Source: Nonomuraea guangzhouensis
GTDB lineage: Bacteria; Actinomycetota; Actinomycetes; Streptosporangiales; Streptosporangiaceae
Assembly (NCBI RefSeq): GCF_019396345.1
Contig: NZ_JAHKRM010000006.1
Coordinates: 248,001-312,000 of the forward strand
Direction: 5' to 3'
DNA: 64,000 nucleotides
This document shows, one piece after another, positions 1 to 8,933 of the stretch. The stretch's first letter is position 1. The number at the start of each line of letters is the position of its first letter. Position numbers and translations under genes: made by a program. The notes beneath the pieces are model-generated. The model was not told the DNA's origin and made no database searches. It saw only the letters and a list, made by a program, of their open reading frames with translations.

Positions 1-522
1 GGCCAGGCCGTCGTACACCTTGAGCTGACCCGCCTGCACGACAGGCAAGGCCGCTACCCGGAAGCGCTGCACCACGCGCGGCGCTCTCTCCAACTGTCCC
101 GGCGGGAAGGGGCGGGCACCTTCGAGGAGGCCGGCGCCCTGAACGCGGTGGGCTGGGTGCTCATCCGGCTGGGCGAACACCGCGCGGGCCTGGCATACAG
201 CCGATGGTCACTGGCTCTGCACACCGAGATCGGCAACGTGATCGGCCAGAGCTTCAATCACTACACCATTGGCTGGGCGCATCACGCTCTGGGCGAGCAC
301 CGTGCCGCCATCGACAACTACCGCAGGTCACTGGGCGATGCTCAGGGATGGCACGGTCGTGACCATGAGGCTCTGGTGCTGGACCGGCTCGGCGACGCCC
401 TGCACGCCGTCGGCGAGCACGAGGCCGCCCGGTCGAGCTGGCGGGCGGCGCTGGAACGCCTCTACGACTCCCGGGTCGATGCCAGAGCGGCCATCCTCGC
501 CAAACTCGGCGGCCACCGGTGA
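1..522 (+). CDS. TPR-repeat protein, C-terminal part (left edge truncated)
   Basis: The open frame enters from the left edge and stops with TGA at 520-522, giving 173 residues. Repeated helix pairs of about 40 residues are visible (for example around VGWVLIRLGEHRAGLAYSRW and IGWAHHALGEHRAAIDNYRR), which is the tetratricopeptide pattern found at the C-terminus of AfsR/SARP-type regulators. The ending (a DRLGDAL...AR.SWRAALE type final repeat followed by a short tail) matches those proteins. It ends only 5 bases from the stop of the next, convergent AfsR-type gene. The N-terminal domains lie outside the window, so a non-regulatory TPR protein cannot be excluded. Confidence 0.7.
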   Translation, partial: GQAVVHLELTRLHDRQGRYPEALHHARRSLQLSRREGAGTFEEAGALNAVGWVLIRLGEHRAGLAYSRWSLALHTEIGNVIGQSFNHYTIGWAHHALGEHRAAIDNYRRSLGDAQGWHGRDHEALVLDRLGDALHAVGEHEAARSSWRAALERLYDSRVDARAAILAKLGGHR

Positions 523-527
523 CCGCG

Positions 528-2402
528 TCAGACCATGGGCAACGCCGGCATGGTGGCGAGGCGCTCCGCGTAGAACCGCAGCAGCCTGCTCAATGCCGCG
601 TCGCACTCTTCGACGCCCTCGTGCGCCCATGCCTGTCGTCTGGCGAACGCCTTGACCAGCCGGTGGTACTGATACGTCCCGCGGGGCCCGGCGAGCAGCA
701 GATGCGCGTCGACCAGCGACTCCAGCAGCTGATGCGCAAGAAGGCGAGGCAGGTCGAGCAGCGCCGCGGCCGACTCCGGCGTCAGCTCGCCATAGTCGGG
801 CAGCGCGGCGAGCCGGAAGGCCGTGGCCTGCTGCGCGCCGAGCCGGCTCTGCGCCAGCAGTAAGGGCGCCTCGATCAGCGCGCAGCCGTCGTTCGTGCCC
901 GCGGGCCGGTGCAGGTCGTCCTCCAGTCGCAGGCGGACCTGCCGCACCGTCCGGTGCGGTCCGGCCTGCAGCAGGTCGGCGGCCACGCGTACGGCCAGTG
1001 GCTGGTGGGAGCAGAGGCCGACCAGCTCCACGGCGGCCTGCCGCTCCGCGAGGACCCGACGGTGGCCGGCCAATTGGCCGAGCATCTCCAGCGCGTCGGC
1101 CTGGGGCAGGGTGTCCAGCCTGACCCAGCGCACGCCGGACAGGTCGATCAGGTGCCGCCACGTGGTGACGATCGCGGCACAACCCGGCGCCGCCGGCAGC
1201 AGATGGCGTACCTGGTCTGCGTCACTCGCGTCGTCCAGCAGGATCAACACCCGTCGATCGGCCAGCACGGTCCGCCACAATGCCGCCCGCTCCGCAAGCC
1301 CGCCGGGCAAGCGCTGCTCCGGCACGCCGAAAGCACGCAGGAACGAGCCCAGCACCGCGGCGGGGGCCACCGGCCGACCGCCGGCCGCCCCGAGGTCCGC
1401 GTACACCTGACCGTCCGGGAACCGGTCCCGCATCGCGTGCGCGGCCCTGATGGCCAGCGCGGTCTTTCCCACACCGCCGAGCCCGGTGATCGCGACGACC
1501 GGCGTCCACCCGGCGGGGCGGAGCGCGTCCTGGATGCCGGCGAGCTCCACGTCCCTGCCCACGAAACCGGGCGGCAGGGCGGGCACCTGGGCGGGCGGCC
1601 GTTCGGTCGCGAGGGCCGGAGCCGGCTGCGGTGCCGGGGCGGCCAGCTCGGGGTCCGCGCGCAGGATGCGCACATACACATCACGCAGGCCGGCGCCGGG
1701 GTCGATGCCGAGCTCCGTGGCGAGCAGCTGCCGCACCTCGTCGTAGGCCGACAGCGCCTCAGCTTGCCGGCCCGATCGGTACAGGGCGATCATCCGCAGT
1801 TCGCGCAGCCGTTCGCGCATGGGCGCGGCGGCGACGGCCGCCGCCAGTTCCTCGCTGACCTCGGCGTGCAGGCCGAGGTCAAGGGCGAGGGCCAGCTGTT
1901 CCTCCAGCGCGGCCACTCTGTGGTTGACCAGGCGCGTACGTTCCTGCTCGATGTAGTCGCCGCGTGCTCCGCCCAAAGGGGTGCCCTGCCAAAGCCGCAG
2001 CGCGTCGCGCAGCAGATCGACCGCCTCGGCCAGGCGTCCCCGCACGCGCATGGCCTGCGCCTCGCGTACCTGCCGGCGGAAGGCGTCCCAGTCCACGAAC
2101 ACCGTGCCGGCGGCGATGGCGTAGCCGCCACCCAATGACCTGATCACCTGGTCGTCGACCTCGGTGGGGGACATGACGCGCCGCAGCCGGCAGATATAGG
2201 TGCGTACGACGGCCAGCGCGCTGCCCGGCGCCCGCTCTCCCCACAGCGCGTCCACGATCTCCTCGGCCGACGCCATGTCACCCTCGCGCAGCAGCAGGAA
2301 GGCGAGCACCGCTCGCTGCTGGGGTGAGCCCAGATCGAGTTCCGTGTCACCGCGCCACGCTCGGACCGCCCCCAGCAGGGCGAACCGTAACTCCGTGCCC
2401 AT
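528..2402 (-). CDS. AfsR/SARP-type regulator without TPR domain
   Basis: This 624-residue protein has the SARP layout: an OmpR-like winged helix with the LGSPQQRAVLAFLLL and DALWG motifs (about 1-95), a bacterial transcriptional activation domain (about 100-250) and an NB-ARC NTPase with Walker A GLGGVGKT near residue 305 and an LLDDA Walker B. The family activates secondary-metabolite or other clusters by binding direct repeats at promoters. It stops just after the NB-ARC-associated helices, whereas the relatives at 4660-7491 and 23581-26319 continue for about 300 residues of TPRs; it is therefore a shortened version, natural or secondary. ATG start at 2402; a GGAG lies about 13 bases upstream, rather far. 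Confidence 0.85.
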   Translation of the reverse strand: MGTELRFALLGAVRAWRGDTELDLGSPQQRAVLAFLLLREGDMASAEEIVDALWGERAPGSALAVVRTYICRLRRVMSPTEVDDQVIRSLGGGYAIAAGTVFVDWDAFRRQVREAQAMRVRGRLAEAVDLLRDALRLWQGTPLGGARGDYIEQERTRLVNHRVAALEEQLALALDLGLHAEVSEELAAAVAAAPMRERLRELRMIALYRSGRQAEALSAYDEVRQLLATELGIDPGAGLRDVYVRILRADPELAAPAPQPAPALATERPPAQVPALPPGFVGRDVELAGIQDALRPAGWTPVVAITGLGGVGKTALAIRAAHAMRDRFPDGQVYADLGAAGGRPVAPAAVLGSFLRAFGVPEQRLPGGLAERAALWRTVLADRRVLILLDDASDADQVRHLLPAAPGCAAIVTTWRHLIDLSGVRWVRLDTLPQADALEMLGQLAGHRRVLAERQAAVELVGLCSHQPLAVRVAADLLQAGPHRTVRQVRLRLEDDLHRPAGTNDGCALIEAPLLLAQSRLGAQQATAFRLAALPDYGELTPESAAALLDLPRLLAHQLLESLVDAHLLLAGPRGTYQYHRLVKAFARRQAWAHEGVEECDAALSRLLRFYAERLATMPALPMV

Positions 2403-2543
2403 GATCGATCGTTCTCCACCTCAGCGGCCACCAGGACACGGGCCATCGTAGGCAGGCGTTGTGCCTAAGAACTGACTGCCCGGCCACCACGTATACGCGC
2501 CGTCAACGTTTCACATGCGGGGCGAGCCCTACGGTCGAGCCCC

Positions 2544-3446
2544 ATGTCCAGTCATCCCATATCGCCGGAACACACAGACGCCGCTCCCGCGCCTCAGGAG
2601 AACGGCGTCCTGGCGCTGCTCGAACGCATCGGTTCCGTCGTCGTGCCCATCGGGGTGGCGCTCTACGCGGTTCTCTACATCGGCGTCGAGCAGATGTACT
2701 CCGTCTTCGGCGTCAACCCGCAGCAGGTGGGGGTCGACCAGTCGGTCCTGCTCGGGCGCATGATGGGCACCCTGGTCCTGCTCCTGCTGGCGGGCATCCC
2801 GCTGCTCGGGTTCCTCGTCGGCCTGGGCTGGCTGATCGACAGGATGACCGGCGGCATGGCGGGCCGGCTCATCCAGCGAGTCAGGGAACGGCCCTGGATC
2901 GCCGCCACCGTCGCGGCGTTGTGGTGCGGGGCGACGTACTGGGGCTTCTTCCACCTCATCGGCGATGTGGAACTGACCTTCATGGTCGTCATCGCGGTGG
3001 CGCTGGGTGTGCTGGCCTTCCTGGTTCCCTTCCGGCTGCTGCGCCGCAAGCCGGTCGGGCGGGCCGGGTCGAAGGTGGTCGTCGGCGGCCTGACCGGGCT
3101 GGGCCTGGGTTTCCTCCTCATCCTCGGTCTGATCCAGGGCGCGGTCGAGGTCCAGGAGACCGGACAGGCCAACGACCTGCTGGGCTATGTCGGCTTCCAG
3201 GACCAGTGGACGGTGGTGAAGAGCGCCGATGACGACAAACCGCTCTACGACGGTCGCTGGATGATGCTGCTGGGCGAGAGCGACGGCACGTACGTCCTGT
3301 ACGACTGCGACAAGCTCGAGACCTTCCGCAGGCCCATGGAGACCACCAACCTCAGCCGGATCCAGCTCGACCCCGAGCGTGAGGACGACTTCACCTGCGG
3401 CGAACTCGCGAAGCAGGACGCCCCATCACAGAGCACCGGCGGATAG
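2544..3446 (+). CDS. multi-pass membrane protein of unknown function
   Basis: The 300-residue product has about five hydrophobic segments (roughly residues 30-50, 72-98, 113-132, 140-160 and 180-200), followed by a soluble C-terminal part of about 100 residues with two cysteines (in YDCDK and FTCGE). I do not recognise the family. The arrangement of several N-terminal membrane spans plus a hydrophilic tail would suit a membrane sensor or channel accessory, but nothing visible supports a specific role. It is followed 42 bases later by another small membrane protein gene on the same strand. ATG start, no strong ribosome binding site. Confidence 0.7.
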   Translation: MSSHPISPEHTDAAPAPQENGVLALLERIGSVVVPIGVALYAVLYIGVEQMYSVFGVNPQQVGVDQSVLLGRMMGTLVLLLLAGIPLLGFLVGLGWLIDRMTGGMAGRLIQRVRERPWIAATVAALWCGATYWGFFHLIGDVELTFMVVIAVALGVLAFLVPFRLLRRKPVGRAGSKVVVGGLTGLGLGFLLILGLIQGAVEVQETGQANDLLGYVGFQDQWTVVKSADDDKPLYDGRWMMLLGESDGTYVLYDCDKLETFRRPMETTNLSRIQLDPEREDDFTCGELAKQDAPSQSTGG

Positions 3447-3488
3447 CCCGCGCTCGTCGTTTTGCAACACCCATCCAAGGAGAATGAA

Positions 3489-3728
3489 ATGCTCTTTTTC
3501 TTGCTCGGCTGCGTGATCTCCGGGGCCATCGCCGGCGGCCTGGGCCGCCTCATCCTGCCCGGACGCCAGAACATCGGCTTGTTCGCCACCATTGCCGCGG
3601 GTGCCGTCGCCGCCGCGGTCGGCACCGGGATCGCTTACCTGCTCGGCTTCGCCGACAAATCCATCCTGGTGTTCATCGTGCAGATCGTCCTCGCCGTGGT
3701 TTGCGTGGCCGTCGCATTTGCCATCTAA
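3489..3728 (+). CDS. GlsB/YeaQ/YmgE family small membrane protein
   Basis: This 79-residue, nearly wholly hydrophobic protein has three membrane segments separated by glycine-rich turns. The GAIAGGLGRLILPGRQNIG segment resembles the transglycosylase-associated (YeaQ/YmgE/GlsB) family, small stress-linked inner-membrane proteins of poorly defined biochemistry. I chose the ATG at 3489 because AAGGAG at 3477-3482 is 6 bases upstream; a longer frame from 3462 has no such signal. It overlaps the convergent hydrolase gene by 4 bases at its 3' end. Confidence 0.7.
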   Translation: MLFFLLGCVISGAIAGGLGRLILPGRQNIGLFATIAAGAVAAAVGTGIAYLLGFADKSILVFIVQIVLAVVCVAVAFAI

Positions 3729-4543
3729 TGCATGGGCAACCCGGCGATCCAGCCGAGAACGAGCTCGTTGAACTCCGTCGCTCTCTCCTGATGGATCCAG
3801 TGACCGACCCCGTCCCAGGCCACCGCCGAACTGTACGGATGCGGGCTGACCGACTCGTCCCAATCCAGGTCTATGCCCTTCGCCTTCAAAGAGGCGTTCG
3901 CGGACACCGTCAGAACCGGGCAGGCCCTCCGGCGTAGATAACCCTCGGCGGCGGGGCGCAACGTCACCTCGTTCGGCGCATCGAACAGCCCCAGGAACAC
4001 CGCGGCGGTGGTCTCCGGAGAGGTGCCCAGCGTCCGGCGGCGATGCCAGGCAGGCAGCCAGGCGAGCGCGGGCTCGACCTCTGGCCCCTCCATCGCGGCC
4101 AGTACGGCCGCGGCCACGCCGACCGGGTCAGGAGTACGGAAGGCGGCGGCGATCTCCGCGGCGAAGCCGGTGTCGAAACCGTAGCCGGGATCGACGGCGA
4201 CGACGGCGCGGACGAGGTCCGGGCGCTCGACGGCGAGCACGGACGCGACCGCCCCGCCCAGGGAGTGGCCCACCACGACGACGGGCCCGCATTCGAGCTG
4301 GTCGAGCAGCGACGCCAGGTCACCGGCGAAGTCGTGAGGAGCGAGGCCTCCCGAGACCGAGGACGATCTGCCGTGGCCGCGAAGATCCGGCGCGATCACC
4401 CGATGCCGGTCCATGAACGGCTCGATCTGCGGAGCCCAGTCATGCGAGTCGCACGTGCCGCCGTGGACGAAGAGCACCGTCTCTCCGCCGGTGCCCTCGT
4501 CGGTGTAGAAGAGTTGACCGTCACCCACGGTGAAGTAGCTCAC
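3725..4543 (-). CDS. alpha/beta hydrolase
   Basis: The 272-residue product is a typical single-domain alpha/beta-hydrolase. The oxyanion-hole region VLFVHGG, the PDLRGHGRS segment and the nucleophile elbow GHSLGG are all visible, and a C-terminal histidine in GVGHWIHQERATEF completes the likely Ser-Asp-His triad. Substrate cannot be assigned; esterases, lactonases, epoxide hydrolases and haloperoxidase-like enzymes share this pattern. GTG start at 4543 with an AGGGGGA ribosome binding site 7 bases upstream. Stands alone between convergent and same-strand neighbours. Confidence 0.85.
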   Translation of the reverse strand: MSYFTVGDGQLFYTDEGTGGETVLFVHGGTCDSHDWAPQIEPFMDRHRVIAPDLRGHGRSSSVSGGLAPHDFAGDLASLLDQLECGPVVVVGHSLGGAVASVLAVERPDLVRAVVAVDPGYGFDTGFAAEIAAAFRTPDPVGVAAAVLAAMEGPEVEPALAWLPAWHRRRTLGTSPETTAAVFLGLFDAPNEVTLRPAAEGYLRRRACPVLTVSANASLKAKGIDLDWDESVSPHPYSSAVAWDGVGHWIHQERATEFNELVLGWIAGLPMH

Positions 4544-4659
4544 GTTTCATCCCCCTGCTGTCTGCGATGGTCAGGAGACCGAGCCCTGGCCCGGCCTCCG
4601 CTGGCCTCGGAAATCTAGAGAGGGTGGAGTGAACAAAAAGTGCTGTCGCCGTCCTCGGC

Positions 4660-7491
4660 TCAGCCGAGCCGGCTCAGTTTCGCGCGGACCTCGGCGGCGG
4701 CCGGCGGATCGGCGGCATCGAGGATGGCCAGGGCCTGGTGCCAGACCGTCCGGGTCGTGCCCCGATCGCCGGTCGCGAGATAGGTCTCGCCGAGGCGCTT
4801 GAGTGTGCCGGCTTCCTGATAGCGGTCGCCGATGTCGCGGTAGAGGCGGAGGGCTTCCTCATAACAGGCGATGGCCTGCGCATGGTCGCCGAGATGGTGG
4901 TGCGCGTAGCCGAGGCTGTCCAGGGTGCCGCCGGCGCCGTAGCGGTTACGGTTCTTGTCCGTCGCGGCGAGGGCCTGTTCGAAGTAGACGGTGGCGTGCC
5001 GGTGATCGCCGAGCAGGGCGTGCGTCCAGCCGAGCGCGTGCAGCGCGCTACCCTCCGCCGCGCGGTCGCCGGTGGCCCGGTACAGGTCGAGGGCGCGCCC
5101 CGCCGCGTCTAGCGCTTCCTCATACCGTCCCTGCTGGTCGAGTATCCAGCCATGGCTGCGGTGGGTGTGGGCCAGGCCCGACCGGTCATCGAGCTCGGTG
5201 AACAGGCGGAGCGCCTGCCGTACGTGGGCGTTGGCGTCGTCGTAGTGGCCCGAACGGGCGGACGCGCGGGCCAGGCCTCGATGAAGGTGGGCCCGCGCGG
5301 TCCGGTGTCCCGCCCGCACGGCGGCGGCCAGGCCGTCGCGCTGCACGGTGAGGAGGTCGTGCCAGTGGCCCTGACGGTCGAAGAAGCGCTCAAGGGTCCA
5401 GGCCAGTTGCCAGGCGTGGGTGTCGAAGCCGTCGCGGACGGTCTGGTCGATGACGGACATGAGCACGAGGTGTTCGCGGTTGAACCAGGCCAGCGCCTGC
5501 CGGTCGTCCTCGAAGAACTCGGCGGTCACGCCTGGCTGGGCCGCAGGCAGCGTCGTCGTTCTCCAGTACGGCGAGAACAGCCGGCCGGCGGCGTGCGCGG
5601 TGCGCAGGTAATGGTCGAAGAGCCGGTGCGCGGCGGCGCGCCGCTCGGCTTCGGAGTCCTGCGCGTGCGTGAGCTCGTCGGCATAGGCGCGGAGCAGGTC
5701 ATGGCAGGTGAAGCGGCCGGGCGAGTGCTCGGCGAGGAGATGGGCCCCGGTCAGCTCGGTGAGGAGCCGGCGGGCCTGCCCGGCGGGCACCCCCACGATG
5801 CCGGCGGCCGCGGGTACGCCGATATCGGGCCCCGGATGCACGGCCAGGAGCCGGAACAGCCGGGCGGCATCGGGACTGAGCACCCGGTAGGACCAGGAGA
5901 AGACGGCTCGTACGTCGCCGGCCGGTTCGGACCCGGTGAAAGCGTCGAGGCTGCCATCCGCCACGCGGAGTTCCCCCGCTATCGCGGTGAGCGGTAAGCG
6001 TGGATGGGCGGTGACCCGCGCGGCCACCACCGCCAGCGCCAGGGGCAGCCCCGCGCACTTGGCGATGATCTCGTCGACGGCCTGGGGCGCGGCAGCGATC
6101 CGATCCGCACCCAGACGGCGGACGAGCGTCTCCCGGGCCTCATCCGCCGAAAGCAGGTCCAAGGCCAAGGGATGGGCGCCCTCGGCGACGATCAGACCGA
6201 ACAGGCGGTCGCGGCTGGTGATCACCACCAGGCATCCGGGGCTGCCGGGGAGCAGCGGGCGAACATGCTCGGCATCGCGGGCGTTGTCCAGCACGATCAG
6301 GACCCGGCGGTCGGCCAGCAGGCTCCGGTAGAGGGCGGTCTGGGCGTCCAATCCGGCCGGAATCCGGTGCGGCGGCACTCCTAGGGCCTGCACGAAACCG
6401 CGAACCGCTTCGCCGGAGTCCACGACGGATCCGCTGGGGTCGAAACCGCGCAGGTTCACGTACAACTGCCCGTCGGGGAACCGGTGGGCGATCTGGTGCG
6501 CCAGGTGCACCGCCAGCGTGCTCTTGCCGATCCCGCCCATGCCGCTGATCGCGCCGATGATCACTGTCTTCGGAATCCGCCCGTCCTCGGGGAGCAGCGC
6601 GAGGACCTTGGCGAGGTCGGCGCGCCGGCCGGCGAAGACCGCGAGGTCCGGCGGCAACTGCGTGGGCGGAGCTGTTCTCGGCGGAGGTACGGCGTGTTCG
6701 GAGGACGTACGGACGGCCGTCGGGGTGACCTGCTGGCTGAGGATCTGTCGCTGGGCGGCGCGTAGCTCGGGGCCGGGGTCGGTGCCCAGCTCGTCGGCGA
6801 GCCGGGAACGGACGGCCTGCCAGGTTTCCAGCGCTTCCGCCTGGCGGCCGGCGGCGGCGAGAGCGAGGACCAGCCTGGCCTGCACCGGTTCGTCCAGCGG
6901 ATGCCGCGCGGCGGTCTCCCCCAACTGCCCCAGCACCTGATCGGCCGCACTTTGGCGCAACGCCAGGTCTGCCGCCTCCTGGACGCTGGTCAGCTGCTCA
7001 CGGTCCAGGGCGGCGAACACCGGGTGAGCCCGCACCTCCGCAGGAATCCCGGTGGCGGCCGGCCCACGCCAGAGCGCGAGCGCACCCGTCAGCAGTTTCA
7101 GGGCGGCTTCGGGCTCACCACTCACCTGTCTCCGGCGGGCCTCCTCGGTCAGACGGCGGAAGCTCAGCAAGTCCACCTCGTCGGGGCCCACGTCAAGGCG
7201 GTAGCCGCCGGAGTCGCGGATGAGCCACCGGCCTTCCTCCCGTACGGCGAGCGCGGGTTCCAGCAGCCTCCGCAACATTCCCACGTACCGGTGCACGACG
7301 TTGACCGCGCTGGCCGGTGGATTCTTCCCCCACAGGACGTCCACGATCTCGCCCAGCGTCACAGATCGCCCCGCCCGCACCAGCAGCAGCCCCAGCATCG
7401 CCCGCTGCTGAGGAGGCCCCGGATCCAGCTCGATGCCATCGCGCCAGGCCCGCACCGGGCCGAGCACCGTGAAGCGCAGCGATGCCAGCAA
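4660..7491 (-). CDS. AfsR/SARP-type regulator (SARP-BTAD-NB-ARC-TPR)
   Basis: Full-length 943-residue member of the AfsR family. In order: DNA-binding winged helix with DPGPPQQRAMLGLLLV and DVLWG (about 1-95), BTAD helices (about 100-250), NB-ARC NTPase with Walker A GMGGIGKS near residue 320 and LIVLDNARD, then a TPR array from about residue 740 (repeats near RSHGWILDQQGRYEEAL, HALGWTHALLGDHRHA and DSLGYAHHHLGDHAQA). Such proteins are ATP-dependent transcriptional activators, often of antibiotic clusters. The start is a TTG at 7491 behind a GGAGG-rich stretch. It is divergent from the glycosyltransferase gene at 7618, a plausible target, though no operator repeat was identified. Confidence 0.88.
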   Translation of the reverse strand: MLASLRFTVLGPVRAWRDGIELDPGPPQQRAMLGLLLVRAGRSVTLGEIVDVLWGKNPPASAVNVVHRYVGMLRRLLEPALAVREEGRWLIRDSGGYRLDVGPDEVDLLSFRRLTEEARRRQVSGEPEAALKLLTGALALWRGPAATGIPAEVRAHPVFAALDREQLTSVQEAADLALRQSAADQVLGQLGETAARHPLDEPVQARLVLALAAAGRQAEALETWQAVRSRLADELGTDPGPELRAAQRQILSQQVTPTAVRTSSEHAVPPPRTAPPTQLPPDLAVFAGRRADLAKVLALLPEDGRIPKTVIIGAISGMGGIGKSTLAVHLAHQIAHRFPDGQLYVNLRGFDPSGSVVDSGEAVRGFVQALGVPPHRIPAGLDAQTALYRSLLADRRVLIVLDNARDAEHVRPLLPGSPGCLVVITSRDRLFGLIVAEGAHPLALDLLSADEARETLVRRLGADRIAAAPQAVDEIIAKCAGLPLALAVVAARVTAHPRLPLTAIAGELRVADGSLDAFTGSEPAGDVRAVFSWSYRVLSPDAARLFRLLAVHPGPDIGVPAAAGIVGVPAGQARRLLTELTGAHLLAEHSPGRFTCHDLLRAYADELTHAQDSEAERRAAAHRLFDHYLRTAHAAGRLFSPYWRTTTLPAAQPGVTAEFFEDDRQALAWFNREHLVLMSVIDQTVRDGFDTHAWQLAWTLERFFDRQGHWHDLLTVQRDGLAAAVRAGHRTARAHLHRGLARASARSGHYDDANAHVRQALRLFTELDDRSGLAHTHRSHGWILDQQGRYEEALDAAGRALDLYRATGDRAAEGSALHALGWTHALLGDHRHATVYFEQALAATDKNRNRYGAGGTLDSLGYAHHHLGDHAQAIACYEEALRLYRDIGDRYQEAGTLKRLGETYLATGDRGTTRTVWHQALAILDAADPPAAAEVRAKLSRLG

Positions 7492-7617
7492 TGGGTTGCC
7501 CGCCTCCCTCCATACCCGCCTCGTTCGATCACTTCTTACACACAGGGATCGACGTACGCTTGCGACCCAGTAAAAACAGCAGGTCAGTCGGCCTGGACGA
7601 GGTCAGTGGAGATCGCA

Positions 7618-8838
7618 GTGTCCAAGATCATTGTTGCCGCCACGCCCGTACACGGGCATGTCACTCCCCTTCTCACCGTCGCCGCCGATCTGGTCGGGCG
7701 CGGTCATGAGGTGACCGTCCTCACCGGTACGAGGTTCAAGGAACGTACGGAGGCCGTCGGTGCGTTCTTCACGGCGCTCCCGGAGGGGGCCGACTACGAC
7801 GAACGGCGGATGGACCAGGAGTTTCCCGGGCGGAGCCTGCTTCCTCCCGGCCCTGTCCAGATCGGCTTCGATCTCAAGCACGTCTTCGGTGACCCGGTCC
7901 CGGCTCAACATGAGGCGCTGCGCCGCCTGCTCGCCGACTTTCCGGCCACCGTGGTGATCAGCGACGGGCTGTTCATGGGAGCGCTGCCGCTCTCCCTGTC
8001 TTCCGGGGCCCGTCCCGTCACCGTCAGCCTGGGCATCACCCCACTGTTCCCGGCGACCGGATGGGGGCCGGAGGTACACGTGGACGCGCAGGAGTATCTG
8101 GAGAAGGTGTTCGAGTCGGTCGGCGTCACCCTTCCCGAGTTCGTGCTCGACAGCCTGATCGCCGTCCCTGACCACTACGTGCAGTTGACCATCCCCGACT
8201 TCGAGTTTCCCCGCGACGACCTCCCGAGCTCCTTCCGCTTCGTCGGCCCGCTGCCCCCGCCCCCAGCCGGGGCCTTCGAGCAGCCGTCATGGTGGAAGGA
8301 ACTGTCTGACGGCCGTCCGGTCGTGGTGGCCACACAGGGGACGTTCGCCAACGCGGACCTGGAGGAACTGGTGATTCCCACGGTGCGCGTGCTCGGCGAC
8401 GCCGATGTCCTTGTCGTCGCGGCCACCGCGCGTCCGGATGGTGCCGAGGAGGTACGGAACCTCATGGGAAATGTCCCGGACAACGCGCGGCTGGCGGACT
8501 TCATCCCCTTCGACAGGCTGCTGCCCTTTGCCGATGTTCTGGTGACCAACGGTGGCTACGGTGGTGTGCATACCGCCCTGCGGCACGGTGTTCCGCTCGT
8601 CGTCGGGGGTGCCACCGAGGACAAGCCGTTGATCGCCGCACGGGTGGAGTGGAGCGGCTCAGGAGTCAACCTGGGCATCGCCCGGCCCGACGACGCCACA
8701 CTCCGTACGGCCGTGAACAGCGTCCTGTCGACGCCCTCTTATCGCGCTCGGGCGCAGAGACTCCGGGATGATTTCGCCCGCTTCGACGCCCTGGAGTCGA
8801 TCTCCAAGCTGGTGGACGCAGCGGCCCATCGGGTCTGA
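7618..8838 (+). CDS. macrolide-type (MGT/GT1) glycosyltransferase
   Basis: 406-residue protein of the GT1/UDPGT-like fold. The N-terminal strand KIIVAATPVHGHVTPLLTVAADLVGRGHEV is the usual GT1 acceptor-domain opening, and the C-terminal donor-binding region reads DFIPFDRLLPFADVLVTNGG then HTALRHGVPLVV, as in macrolide glycosyltransferases that inactivate macrolides or decorate polyketides using UDP- or dTDP-sugars. The GTG at 7618 is preferred because GGAG at 7608-7611 is 6 bases upstream; the open frame extends much further left without a signal. It is divergent from an AfsR-type regulator. It may be a drug-inactivating enzyme rather than biosynthetic, since no polyketide genes are nearby. 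Confidence 0.82.
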   Translation: MSKIIVAATPVHGHVTPLLTVAADLVGRGHEVTVLTGTRFKERTEAVGAFFTALPEGADYDERRMDQEFPGRSLLPPGPVQIGFDLKHVFGDPVPAQHEALRRLLADFPATVVISDGLFMGALPLSLSSGARPVTVSLGITPLFPATGWGPEVHVDAQEYLEKVFESVGVTLPEFVLDSLIAVPDHYVQLTIPDFEFPRDDLPSSFRFVGPLPPPPAGAFEQPSWWKELSDGRPVVVATQGTFANADLEELVIPTVRVLGDADVLVVAATARPDGAEEVRNLMGNVPDNARLADFIPFDRLLPFADVLVTNGGYGGVHTALRHGVPLVVGGATEDKPLIAARVEWSGSGVNLGIARPDDATLRTAVNSVLSTPSYRARAQRLRDDFARFDALESISKLVDAAAHRV

Positions 8839-8933
8839 CCGGGAGGGCTCATGGTCGCGGCGGGGTCGGTTCGCCGGTCGTCGTCGCCGAGCAACCCGCG
8901 TATGAGGGGGACTGTCAGGCGCGCCGATGCCCT

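Noticed and set aside
528..1182. Many long open frames opposite or beside regulators and enzymes
   Set aside because: High GC content keeps antisense frames open; these are Arg/Pro/Ala-rich without domains and are shadows of the annotated genes.
4654..4668. CTCGGCT/AGCCGAG hairpin at the end of the AfsR-type gene at 4660
   Set aside because: Loop is too tight for the full stem and the repeat overlaps the last codons; weak as a terminator.
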